Positions 33,995-42,337 of a DNA stretch of 64,000 nt are shown in pieces (the first letter of the stretch is position 1; every line of letters begins with the position of its first letter). The stretch comes from Unio delphinus (Eukaryota; Mollusca; Bivalvia; Unionida; Unionidae), in NCBI GenBank assembly GCA_029339505.1, contig JAQISU010001239.1:8812001-8876000 (forward strand). The letters run 5' to 3'. The position numbers and the translations under genes are program-made. Under the pieces are notes generated by a model, which saw only the letters and a program-made list of their open reading frames with translations, was not told the origin of the DNA and ran no database searches.

Positions 33995-34660
33995 CGACGG
34001 CACACACAACCCTTGATCTAGTGTGGTAGGCGATTGTATTGACATATATACGACGGCACATCAATCCCTGATCTAGTGTGGTAGGCAATTGTATTATACA
34101 TCACGAAGCGTATTCCCCACGAGTAGAGTCTAACTCATCAAATAATGTGTTTGACCTACAAGAGGATACGTTTGGTGCGTGGACAAACACAACACAAATA
34201 GGTGATTATGGTATAATACAATCAATGACAATGGATGACGACGGCACACACAACCCCTTGATCTAGTGTGGTAAGGCGCTTGTATTGACATATATACGAC
34301 GGCACAACAACCCCTTGATCTAGTGTGGTAAGGCGGTTGTATTATACATCACGAAGCGTATTCCCCACGAGTAGAGTCTAACTTGTCAAATAACAGGTTT
34401 GACCTACAAGAGGATACGTTTGGTGTATGGACAAACACAACACAAATAGGTGATTATGGTATAATACAATCAATGACAATGGATGACGACGGCACAGGAC
34501 ATGGACAAACACACAACACAAATAGGTGATTATGGTATATTACAATCAATGACAATGGATGACGACGGCACAACAAACGATTATAGGTGACACAATGAAT
34601 GAATTGATTTCAATGACAATGGTATGTACAATGAATTGTTTTCAATGACAATGGATGACG
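33995..34660 (+). repeat. Iteron-like direct-repeat field of the viral element
   Basis: A unit of about 244-248 bp starts at 33996 and 34240, and a shortened unit of about 76 bp starts at 34488. All start GACGGCAC. Inside each long unit a subunit of about 60 bp occurs twice, carrying TTGATCTAGTGTGGTA (one copy has C for T) and a TTGTATT word. The block ends in further ATGAATTG and TCAATGACAATGG repeats to about 34660. Long ORFs are absent. The position between the virion arm and the replication arm suggests a regulatory or replication-related region. Confidence 0.85.
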
Positions 34661-35184
34661 CGGGCTATTCTACATTCAAGTACACAAAAGCAAACCTGAA
34701 ATCGAAACCTGGTTTGAATGTCAATAATAACGTTCACCCCACGTGACGGTGTGGGTTTGTTTTTGTACTTGAATTTCGGCTAAGCCCATATATAACACAG
34801 ACGGATTTGTATATAACCACTCATTACAACGAAGTGACATAGAGAGGTGTGGTGCTTGTAATCATCTGTTGTGTTTGTTAGCGATCACTGACAACGTTGA
34901 AAACACGCGTAATACTTGAAACAGACACTAAAAAAAAGAATTAAATACGACGTGTGTATAAAACAGTTCTGTTAATACTTGAAAAAAGACGAAATTGATT
35001 ATATTCTGTTAAGATTTCATAATAGCGAAACCATCCAATCAAAAACTACTTCCGCGTTCACCAACGGTAACTCTGTCATTAGTGATTTATCACACACGCG
35101 TTACCTAACGGAGTTATTCCCCTTGCGAATGGAAAATCGAAGATGGGAATCCAAAGGATTTCAAACAATGCAAGTTTACGTACT
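34661..35184 (+). other. Non-coding stretch with TATA box between repeat field and HNH gene
   Basis: A CCCACGTGACGGTGTGGG near-palindrome lies at about 34738-34755 and a TATATAA motif at 34789-34795. The only open frame (34979-35194) lacks an ATG near its start and has no recognisable content, so I do not call it a gene. It may hold a promoter for a lost or spliced transcript. Confidence 0.4.
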
Positions 35185-35675
35185 TTATACATAAACAAAT
35201 CGAATTTTATTATTGAAGCGTTTTGAAAAAGCGGTCTTGGTTATACTCGATGCAACGCAATGAATAGAATACGGATAAATATCGAAATACCTACCAGCTG
35301 AATACAAAGATTGAAAAACTATCTCCGTGTTATTTTCAGTATTAAACAACTTTACAGGTCTAGCATTTTTCGAGTATTTCCCAGTCCCACCTCGTTTTGT
35401 GTTTTCGCGTTGTGTAATAGCTTGTAGATTCGATAAAGAATTGTTCTTACGATTTGAGTCAATATGATCAATAACAAGGCCATCCTTGATCGTTCCGTTA
35501 AATACTTCATCGACGAAACGGTGATTGAGATGATTTTCCCTCCAGCTTTAAACATCAAATATCCCACACCATTATTACACCCAACCGCCTTCTTGAGTCT
35601 ACAGTGTCTGACAATACCATCACGAGAAGCTTCATAGTTTTCAATAACAGGATGTCTTTGAAATTCTTGGTTCAT
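35185..35675 (-). pseudogene. HNH homing-type endonuclease with one frameshift
   Basis: From ATG 35675 the first 45 or so codons give a NUMOD4-like start (ENYEASRDGIVRH and a GVGYLMFKAGGK strand). Near 35530 the homologous frame moves by one base. In that frame, down to the TAA at 35185, are LNHRFVDEVF, VIDHIDSNRKNNSLSNLQAI and a C-terminal DNA-binding-like tail with SLYSAGRYFDI. The His-Asn-His pattern of the middle segment is that of phage and giant-virus HNH nucleases, which cut DNA and spread as homing genes. Total would be about 163 residues. It lies 17 bases beyond the zinc-protein gene on the same strand. The nuclease call is strong; whether the break is real is unknown. Confidence 0.82.
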
Positions 35676-35692
35676 TTGTATACATAATACTT

Positions 35693-36034
35693 TTATTTGT
35701 CTAATTCATTATTTGGTTGAGATATAACATTGAGAAATCTTTCTATGTAGTCTTGAGCAGTTTTTATGATTTTGTCGTTGGCAACGTCATTGACAGCGTC
35801 GGGGTTTTTTATTCTTCGCTTGTCATAATAACGCTTCAACTCTCTATAACGCTTACCCCCGCAATTAATGCATAACTGCGACCTGCCTCTAACACCTACC
35901 CCGCAATACAGGCACGGAAGAGGACCATTGCTCCCCCGACGAAAACTTTGCATATGATACCCACAGAATTCATTTCTGCATGATTTGTTACATGGAGTCT
36001 TTGATCCAATCATAAGCCATTTACAATGATTCAT
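35693..36034 (-). CDS. Cysteine-rich zinc-binding protein, 113 aa
   Basis: ATG 36034, intact frame. The first 60 residues carry two clusters: C-x10-C-x3-C-x4-C-x2-H (CKWLMIG...CGYH) and C-x2-C...C-x2-CGG (PCLYCGVG, LCINCGG). They suggest two zinc sites. The C-terminal half is basic and helical (RYRELKRYYDKRR), fitting nucleic-acid binding. Proteins with this paired-finger layout recur in invertebrate Polinton-like elements, as far as I recall, without an assigned role. It starts 42 bases from the divergent 21-aa-repeat gene, with an AT-rich shared promoter interval (TATATAATATTTT). Confidence 0.7.
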   Translation of the reverse strand: MNHCKWLMIGSKTPCNKSCRNEFCGYHMQSFRRGSNGPLPCLYCGVGVRGRSQLCINCGGKRYRELKRYYDKRRIKNPDAVNDVANDKIIKTAQDYIERFLNVISQPNNELDK

Positions 36035-36076
36035 TATATAATATTTTTCTATTTAAATACTTGTTTTAATTATAAT

Positions 36077-36781
36077 ATGAAGAAATTCAAGAGATTATCG
36101 AAAACTAAACCTTTGAAAAATGATAGCATGAAGGAGTTCAAGAGATTATTGAAAATTAATCCCCGATTTAATCGAGATAGAGTTTCTGTTAAACCAAAAC
36201 GTCTAAAGGACGATAGCATAAAGGAGTTCAAGAGATTATCAAAAATTTCGCCTTGGGAAAATGCTAGTTTTAATCTCGATATGAAGGAGTTTCAGAGATT
36301 ATCAAAAATTTCGCCTTGGGAAAATGCTAGTTTTAATCTCGATATGAAGGAGTTTCAGAGATTATCGAAAATTGCGCCTTGGGAAAATGCTAGTTTTAAT
36401 CTCGATAGAGGCTCTGATATACCAAAAAATCTAATAGACGATAGAACCGTGTTGAGTAAAATCACAGAGTGTTTTAATGAATTCTACCGAGACGGCGCAA
36501 CACACTGTTGGTCGACATTTCGAATTATCAATGATGATGTCCATGTACCCGTAATCGATGCTACCATGAACGACAAAAGAGCAGCTGAGATAATTTCACA
36601 CCTTGGTGGGAAATCCAAAGGTGGAAAATCCAAAGGTGTAAAATCCAAAGGATTTTCATTACAAAGCAATTCTCAACAGAAGTATTTTTTAAGAATAAAA
36701 TTCATTATCGAAGTCAAAGGTGAATGGGTTATCAGAGATAGATTTAATCCAATTCTCAAGGATAAAAAACTATTATTGTGA
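36077..36781 (+). CDS. Repeat protein with tandem 21-aa units, 234 aa
   Basis: ATG 36077 is preferred over the longer frame because it starts the repeat register (MKKFKRLSK). Residues about 1-115 are five or six related units beginning (M/I)K(E/K)F(K/Q)RL. The last three are nearly identical 21-residue units, (M/I)KEF(Q/K)RLSKI(S/A)PWENASFNL followed by D, and are identical over long stretches at DNA level, so expansion is recent. Residues about 120-234 form a separate domain with THCWSTFRI and a repeated GGKSKG/VKSKG linker, ending in a basic segment. The stop overlaps the presumed start of the polymerase gene by 4 nt (GTGA). Function unknown; multivalent binding to a replication partner is a guess. 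Confidence 0.65.
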   Translation: MKKFKRLSKTKPLKNDSMKEFKRLLKINPRFNRDRVSVKPKRLKDDSIKEFKRLSKISPWENASFNLDMKEFQRLSKISPWENASFNLDMKEFQRLSKIAPWENASFNLDRGSDIPKNLIDDRTVLSKITECFNEFYRDGATHCWSTFRIINDDVHVPVIDATMNDKRAAEIISHLGGKSKGGKSKGVKSKGFSLQSNSQQKYFLRIKFIIEVKGEWVIRDRFNPILKDKKLLL

Positions 36782-39700
36782 GTAGAGATTCCGAACCAGA
36801 AATTCTAACTGAAATTGACGAACCATACTACAAGAAATCCTACCCTGTAACAGTAGTTGTTTACGGAATATACCCGTTAAATGATAAACCTGATATTGCA
36901 AAACTAGCTCCTATGAAACTATCGTCGAAATCACAAGGTGATTCAGCGCTCAACTGTGTAGCAACACGGGTAATGGAACACTTCACAAATGCATCCCGAG
37001 GAAATAAACTAACTGATCTGCGACGTAGGAAAATAACCGAATGGGAACTAACAGTGAAACAGCACGGTGCAACTATTTCCGATATAGCTAAATTAGAAAC
37101 ATCATTAAGATTCCCAATATCAGTAACGACAATAACCGGAGAAGTATTATACGAACCGAAATATAACAAAAATGGAGCGCCAATACGAATTATTGATCAT
37201 AACAAACACGCGTGGACGGATTCAGTAAACGTATTTCCACGAGAACGAATCGTGAGATATATCCCCGGGGAATTCCTCAAGGATGTGTTCCACGAAGAGA
37301 AATTATTTGATGCTATTGTTGCGTTGTGTAAAGATGATCCTGTGTCAGTGTGGTTACTTAGCAGTGATGGTTCCGAATCAGGATTTGATCAATTTGTAAG
37401 ACCAAATGGTGAATTATATCGCGTTGAAGAATTAGATAACAGAATGAGAAAAATCGCTTATGAGTTTTCACCGGTGAATTTCCATGAAAAACTACTCGCG
37501 GATAGCTTCACAATTCCATCAGTGCTAGCTCACTTCGCAAGAGAGAAAAACTCATGGTGTCCAACACGAAGTGATTTTCTCGAGGATGTCAAATTGAGTT
37601 GCGTCGAATTTAGTCATGGAGGACTGTGGAATACGAAATACTCACGTGATTGTATGATTTCCGTTGATATATCCGCGTGTTATCCTGGAAGTTTTCTCGG
37701 GTATGGAGAATGTAGTAACTATTTTAAATGATTTGGACACCCCACGCATGAAATGACTCGTGTTGCGATTAATGGGCCATTACCTGATTTTGATTTAACC
37801 GGATTCGCTCGTGTGATATCATTTGAACTCGCTACAGGGTTACATCCGTGTAGTTATGTTTGGCTTGGTAGACATATATCTGAAAAAGCGTGGATGCCAA
37901 TAGTGTTATTGCGGTATATGATCGATTGTGAGATGTTACAATCGTTGATTGTCAGTGAAGCTATTATATCCTATCGAGCTCAGAAAGAAGTTTGGTTACC
38001 AAAACCTGATCTAGATAGTATAATACGCGAACAGCGAGAGCATTTTCCAGATTTCAGTGAACAACAAATCATGAATTTGTCTAATGAGTTATTTGAAATT
38101 AAAAGCGGACAAGCCAAAGATTTTGGACGAAGAATAATCGGTAAATTCACTCAAGGTGGAAGATATGACAATGCGAAATACTCTTCGAGGTTGATCATAG
38201 ACAACGCAGAATACGATTTTATTGTATCGGATTTAACGAAACAGGGAAAACTTATATCCCGTAAGGATGCTTTTCTATCCAATGGTGAGAAATAAGGTAC
38301 GGTTGTTACCTACTGTGATGGATATAGTCCCCAGTATACACATTTGAGAAGTTCTATGCTCGGTTATTCTACTATTAATCTTTTTTCGATGATAAATAGA
38401 TTTCCAGATACCGCGGTTAGAGTAGCTACTGATTCGATGTATATACACGAGAAATACAAATCGGATGTAGCGGCATTCACAAATCCCGAGGAAGCGTGGG
38501 GATGTTGGCGATTTAAAAAGGAAAACTACATGAATATTGTGAATCCGCAGACGTTGCAAACGATGATAAATACTTGAAAAGCAACCATAATCTCTCAGAG
38601 ATTCAATCAGAATTTTCTAATGCACCACCCGTATCTGATCCCGTATGTAGATACAAGACAGTTTATTTAAACGGCTGTGGTGGGTCAGGAAAGACAACTC
38701 GTGCAATTGAATTATTTCGTGGGAAAAATCCTACGGATTTCACAAGCATGATTGTGTTAACACCAACTCACAGACTCGTCAGAGAGATGATAGCGCGGGG
38801 GGTAAAAGCCTGTACTTATCACAGCTTCTTTCGATGGAAAGGCGATACATGGACTCCTGATCGAATGGGCGATAAATTCATTCCTGAAATCATAATCTGG
38901 GATGAAATATGCACTGTATCGTTGAAAATATTACAAACCTTTCTTGAATGGTTGTTAAACAAAACTACAAAAATTGTTATGTGCGGTGATCACGGCCAAC
39001 CACCGCCAGTTGTTGGTGGATCTCCACATGAATGGCTAAAGGGTTTCGTAGATTATTATGAAGAGATTAATGATGACCATAGATCACTTGATGAACAATT
39101 ACGAGAGTTCAAAGCGCTAATTAGATTACAGCCGGATAGAATCCAATATGAAATAGCGCGTGAAATAATTTCAGAAACTCCAATGAATAATTTTTGGGAA
39201 ACATGGAGACCGAATGATTTGATAATCGCGAGTAGAAAAATAGTCAGAGATAAACTTCAGATCAAATTATTTGAATTGCATAAGTGTAAATTTGCAACAC
39301 TTCCAGTACCGCTCTGTTATAGACCTTCAGATACCCGAAAGCAGAATATCGACGTTGACATTCCTGGACAACGCGAAAAGCAGAATTTAGTGTTAAATGA
39401 TATTGTGCTGGTTGATATTAGCGTCGTCGAAGATGCATTGGGGAACTCAAAGAGTTCTGCTGATAAATCACCATGGACGTTAGGTTACGCAGCGACGATA
39501 CATTCTTCACAGGGATTGACTATCACAGACACAATTGTTTGGATGGTAGATAATCACATTGAGTGGTCAAATTTAGTTTATCTCGCAGTATCCAGAGTAC
39601 GGCGAATAAACCAGCTTCGAAGAATTGTTGTTGATGATGAAATCATTGGTGGTGATGAAATCATTGGTGGCGATAATGACACTATCGTCAGCGCCGTCAC

Positions 39701-39998
39701 TGGGGACATAATCAGAAAAAAACTCTCTGGTTGTAAACAACAGGATAAAAAAAATAATAGAAAATTTGACATTGATGCTGAATTAATAATTACGCTGAAG
39801 CAACAACAGAATAATCACTGCGCGAGTTGCAATTGTATAATGCGTTGGCAGTATTCGGATAAAGATCCTCGCCAATTTACCGTAGACAGAAAGAATAGCA
39901 GCATTGATCATACCAACGATAACGTTATGTTGACTTGTCTTGAGTGCAACAGACGCAGAGGTGCCAGCACAATGCCTCTGGCATCGGGTGCTAGTTAA
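36778..39998 (+). pseudogene. Fused family B DNA polymerase / SF1 helicase / HNH gene, three breaks
   Basis: One long line of sequence, about 1074 codons. The polymerase part has an N-terminal region, HGGLWN, then motif A (SVDISACYPGSF, about 37657) and motif C (RVATDSMYI, about 38429). The helicase part has Walker A GCGGSGKTT, Walker B IIWDE, a CGDHGQPPPVVG motif and late motifs GYAATIHSSQGL and YLAVSRV. The last 60 residues are an HNH-type zinc module (CASCNCIM, QFTVDR, TCLECNRRRG). Breaks: TGA at 37729-37731, TAA at 38293-38295, and a one-base shift near 38574. No ATG is in frame at the start; GTG 36778 overlaps the previous stop. I recall this domain chain as a single protein in other eukaryotic elements. 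It would replicate and unwind the viral genome. Confidence 0.82.
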
Positions 39999-40953
39999 GA
40001 CCACGCGGTGGCAATTGAGTATCCTCGGGGATCACTTGTAGTTGTTGTCGAGTAAATCCTCGCTGAGGAGCAGTTGAATCCAGTTTATAGATTGCTGGTC
40101 TAGAAACGCTAGCGTTTCCACCAGTTGATCGTGTTATACCGGATATCTTATGCGTCGTGACACTCCAAATAGGATCAGTAGCTCTTTTTTTACCACCCTC
40201 AAGCTCTCCTGGTTCGTATAGATATCTAACAGTGACATTACTACCAAGAATTTGTTCTCGGAAATCTTTTTGTGGTTGTACGGGTATAGACGTTTTTTTA
40301 ATCGCGTTGACAGGTTTCATGTTAATTGTTCGAGTAATCTCGTTATTGATTGCGGTAACTACACCTGGTAATCTCTTAACCCATTCACGAGATCGCTTTT
40401 CTTGAATGAATTCCTTCGCGTATTGATATCCAAATAACCGCTCAGCAAGCGTTCGATTAAATCGTTCAACAATTGCCTGATCACGATGTAACGCAGTATG
40501 CCCTCGTCTGATGGTGACATTGTGATGTTTCATCGCTGATAAAACAGCGCCTTGAAATTCCTTGCCAGGATCAACCTGCAATAGATTTGGCCAACTCAGA
40601 GGACCCTTTCGATAAATCCTTTCAAATGCAGAAGCCACTTCAGTTGATGATTTTGTCCTTAGTGGCTCTGCTTGTTTGTATCGACTCGCAATATCAACTA
40701 CGGTTAACGCGTATTTGTAACCGTTGTCGTGTGGTAAAAATAGTATATCAGCTTGATGAACTTCATTAGGTGTTGTAACATCAAAATGCGAGTAATCAAT
40801 TCGTTTAGGCGGTGGTAGATAAATTTGCCATATCGCCTGTTTTGATAACCAGTTCGCTGCTGTAGTTTTTTTCACTTTTGCAGCGCTAGCGAGTTTACTG
40901 ATTGCTGCCTTGCCTCTCCAGTATCCCCTCGGAGAATAGTAAATAGATTCCAT
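39991..40953 (-). CDS. DDE (rve) integrase, 320 aa
   Basis: ATG 40953 starts MESIYYSPRGYWRG, typical of Polinton integrases; the frame is open to a GTG at 40971. Residues about 10-55 form a helical N-terminal region. The catalytic triad is visible: D in VHQADILF, D in LQVDPGKEF, and E in DQAIVERFNRTL, with 34 residues between the last two. The C-terminal part has the strand-rich WSVTTHKI and YKLDS segments before RGFTRQQLQVIP, an SH3-like tail. It inserts the element, giving the short target duplication. The frame is intact. It converges with the polymerase/helicase gene, overlapping its end by 8 nt, and is followed upstream by the PLA2 gene on the same strand, 4 bases away. Confidence 0.95.
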   Translation of the reverse strand: MESIYYSPRGYWRGKAAISKLASAAKVKKTTAANWLSKQAIWQIYLPPPKRIDYSHFDVTTPNEVHQADILFLPHDNGYKYALTVVDIASRYKQAEPLRTKSSTEVASAFERIYRKGPLSWPNLLQVDPGKEFQGAVLSAMKHHNVTIRRGHTALHRDQAIVERFNRTLAERLFGYQYAKEFIQEKRSREWVKRLPGVVTAINNEITRTINMKPVNAIKKTSIPVQPQKDFREQILGSNVTVRYLYEPGELEGGKKRATDPIWSVTTHKISGITRSTGGNASVSRPAIYKLDSTAPQRGFTRQQLQVIPEDTQLPPRGLN

Positions 40954-40957
40954 ATTA

Positions 40958-41457
40958 TTAATTACCAGCACCCATCATCAATTTGCCTTTCATAGCTGAT
41001 TTTACCAACCACGAAGCCAATTTTTCTTTGAATGATTTATCGGGAATAGCATTCAACGCGTGAATTAATTTAACATCTGCGAGATGACGCTGTTGTAGAT
41101 CGCCGTTACGGTAAGCTATATCATGTACACGACTTGCTTCATCGATGGCATTTATCGGCGATTCTCCCTGACGTGGATTGTTTTGATCATCAAGTCTCAT
41201 ATCTAATCGTGTTCCTGGTCCACAATAATTATACCCGGGAAGGTGTTTTTCACCTGGATATTTTGCCCACGGTAACCCTGGAAGTGATGTTAACTTGGCG
41301 GCAATATCACCTCCGCTTTTTTTTTTACAAATCGATATTTTTTTGTACCACATATTTCACACTTGCCGGTGACCGCGCTTCGATTATTTTTTGTGGTAAT
41401 AGTCGTTGGGTCATTAGTCGGTGTACGCGCTCTACATTTCACACAATATAGATCCAT
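40958..41457 (-). pseudogene. Zinc-ribbon / parvovirus-type phospholipase A2 protein, one homopolymer frameshift
   Basis: ATG 41457 opens a short zinc ribbon: CVKCRA and CEICGTKK, a pattern I associate with DUF5679-like proteins. After an A10 run (T10 at 41317-41326 on the plus strand) the sequence continues one frame away as a PLA2 domain. It has the calcium loop YNYCGPGT and the catalytic HD pair in ASRVHDIAYRNGD. This is the layout of the capsid-borne PLA2 of parvoviruses, which breaches the endosomal membrane during entry. The tail is basic. Total is about 167 residues. The single A-run break may be a sequencing slip. Its start codon lies 10 bases from the divergent ATPase start. Confidence 0.85.
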
Positions 41458-41467
41458 AATTATATTT

Positions 41468-42145
41468 ATGTTATATCAACAAATGGAAGTAATCGATTTC
41501 TCAGCGTTGAAAAAACAACAGCCGGTAAAACATCATCCGATGTTACCAAACTCGATTAGAATGATAATTATTGGACCATCAGGAAGTGGTAAAACACAGT
41601 TGCTGTTAACGATGATAATGAAGTATTTAACCTGGGATAAGTTATATTTGATTGCACCCAGCGTAGACGATCAACATTGTTATCAGGTGCTAAAAGATTA
41701 CAACGAAACTGCTTCAGAAGCTTACGGCGGAAGCGTAATTGAGTTTATAACAGATATTGAAGAGGCACCATCCGTGGAAGACCTGGATGGATTCGTTAAT
41801 AATCTTGTTGTATACGACGATGTAATGTTGGAGAAACAAAAAAATCCAGCTAGAATATTTTCCAGAGGCAGACATAAAAACTCAGACGTGGTATATGTTA
41901 CTCAGCGATATACACAAATACCAAAAGTAATCAGGGATAATTGTAATCTATTGTGTGTATTTAACGGTGTTGATACACACACGCTAAGAAATATTTGGCA
42001 AACTTGGTGCTGCGGTGATATGGATCATAATCAATTCAAAAACTTCTTTAGCCGCGCTCAGTCAATCCCACACGGATTTGTAACGATAAATTTATCAGAC
42101 CCGAGGACGAGATATCGTATCGGACTTGATCAAATATTCGGTTGA
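41468..42145 (+). CDS. Genome-packaging ATPase (FtsK/HerA, A32-like), 225 aa
   Basis: ATG 41468 is the first in frame after the divergent PLA2 start; a second ATG at 41483 (MEVIDFS) is possible. Walker A is GPSGSGKTQ near residue 36. Walker B is LVVYDDVM near residue 115. A polar sensor region with VVYVTQRYTQIPKVIRDN follows. Size and motifs fit the short packaging ATPases of Polintons, virophages and adenovirus IVa2-like enzymes, which translocate viral DNA into capsids. The frame is intact. A hairpin (TGAAAATC/GATTTTCA) includes the stop codon, and the right terminal repeat starts 31 bases later. Confidence 0.93.
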   Translation: MLYQQMEVIDFSALKKQQPVKHHPMLPNSIRMIIIGPSGSGKTQLLLTMIMKYLTWDKLYLIAPSVDDQHCYQVLKDYNETASEAYGGSVIEFITDIEEAPSVEDLDGFVNNLVVYDDVMLEKQKNPARIFSRGRHKNSDVVYVTQRYTQIPKVIRDNCNLLCVFNGVDTHTLRNIWQTWCCGDMDHNQFKNFFSRAQSIPHGFVTINLSDPRTRYRIGLDQIFG

Positions 42146-42163
42146 AAATCGTAGTGATTTTCA
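42143..42163 (+). terminator. Gene-end hairpin of the ATPase gene
   Basis: TGAAAATC, GTAGT loop, GATTTTCA: an 8-bp perfect stem that contains the TGA stop codon. It resembles the hairpin at 33033-33050 in sequence (AAAATCG... CGATTTT). Confidence 0.45.
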
Positions 42164-42176
42164 TCGTAAAATAATT

Positions 42177-42332
42177 GTTAACGTATAGAAGCAGAGAGGG
42201 TGAACGCCAACTATATGGCGTCTTTGAGGAAACCTCAATTTACCGAATAGACGCCTTTTTTACTATTTGGTAGAAGCCTCAGATTTCCGAATCGACGCTC
42301 GGAAAGTTGTAGGATTCACCCTCTCTGCTGCT
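42177..42332 (-). repeat. Right terminal inverted repeat, 156 bp
   Basis: Reverse complement of 25607-25762 with two mismatches, both in the inner 18-bp word. It ends in CTGCTGCT and is followed by ATTGG. Confidence 0.95.
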
Positions 42333-42337
42333 ATTGG

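Larger units (their letters stand above)
25607..42332 (+). mobile_element. Integrated Polinton-like DNA virus, 16.7 kb, TIR to TIR
   Basis: The element is bounded by 156-bp inverted repeats (25607-25762 and 42177-42332) and by direct copies of ATTGG at 25602-25606 and 42333-42337. These could be read as 6-bp TATTGG if the right end is one base shorter. Inside are the hallmark genes of a Polinton-type virus: DDE integrase, adenain-like protease, packaging ATPase, family B polymerase and a capsid module. The virion genes are mostly on the plus strand, from the left end to 33.4 kb; the replication, integration and packaging genes are on both strands to the right of the repeat field at 34 kb. Neither flank of the element shows viral genes. 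The terminal repeats differ at two positions, which suggests a young insertion. Several reading frames are nevertheless broken. Confidence 0.93.

Noticed and set aside
33995..34660. CRISPR-like array
   Set aside because: Units are about 245 bp with inner repeats and no short unique spacers, in a eukaryotic setting.
34979..35194. 71-codon plus-strand frame between repeat field and HNH gene
   Set aside because: It has no ATG near its start, overlaps the HNH gene end and has no recognisable content.
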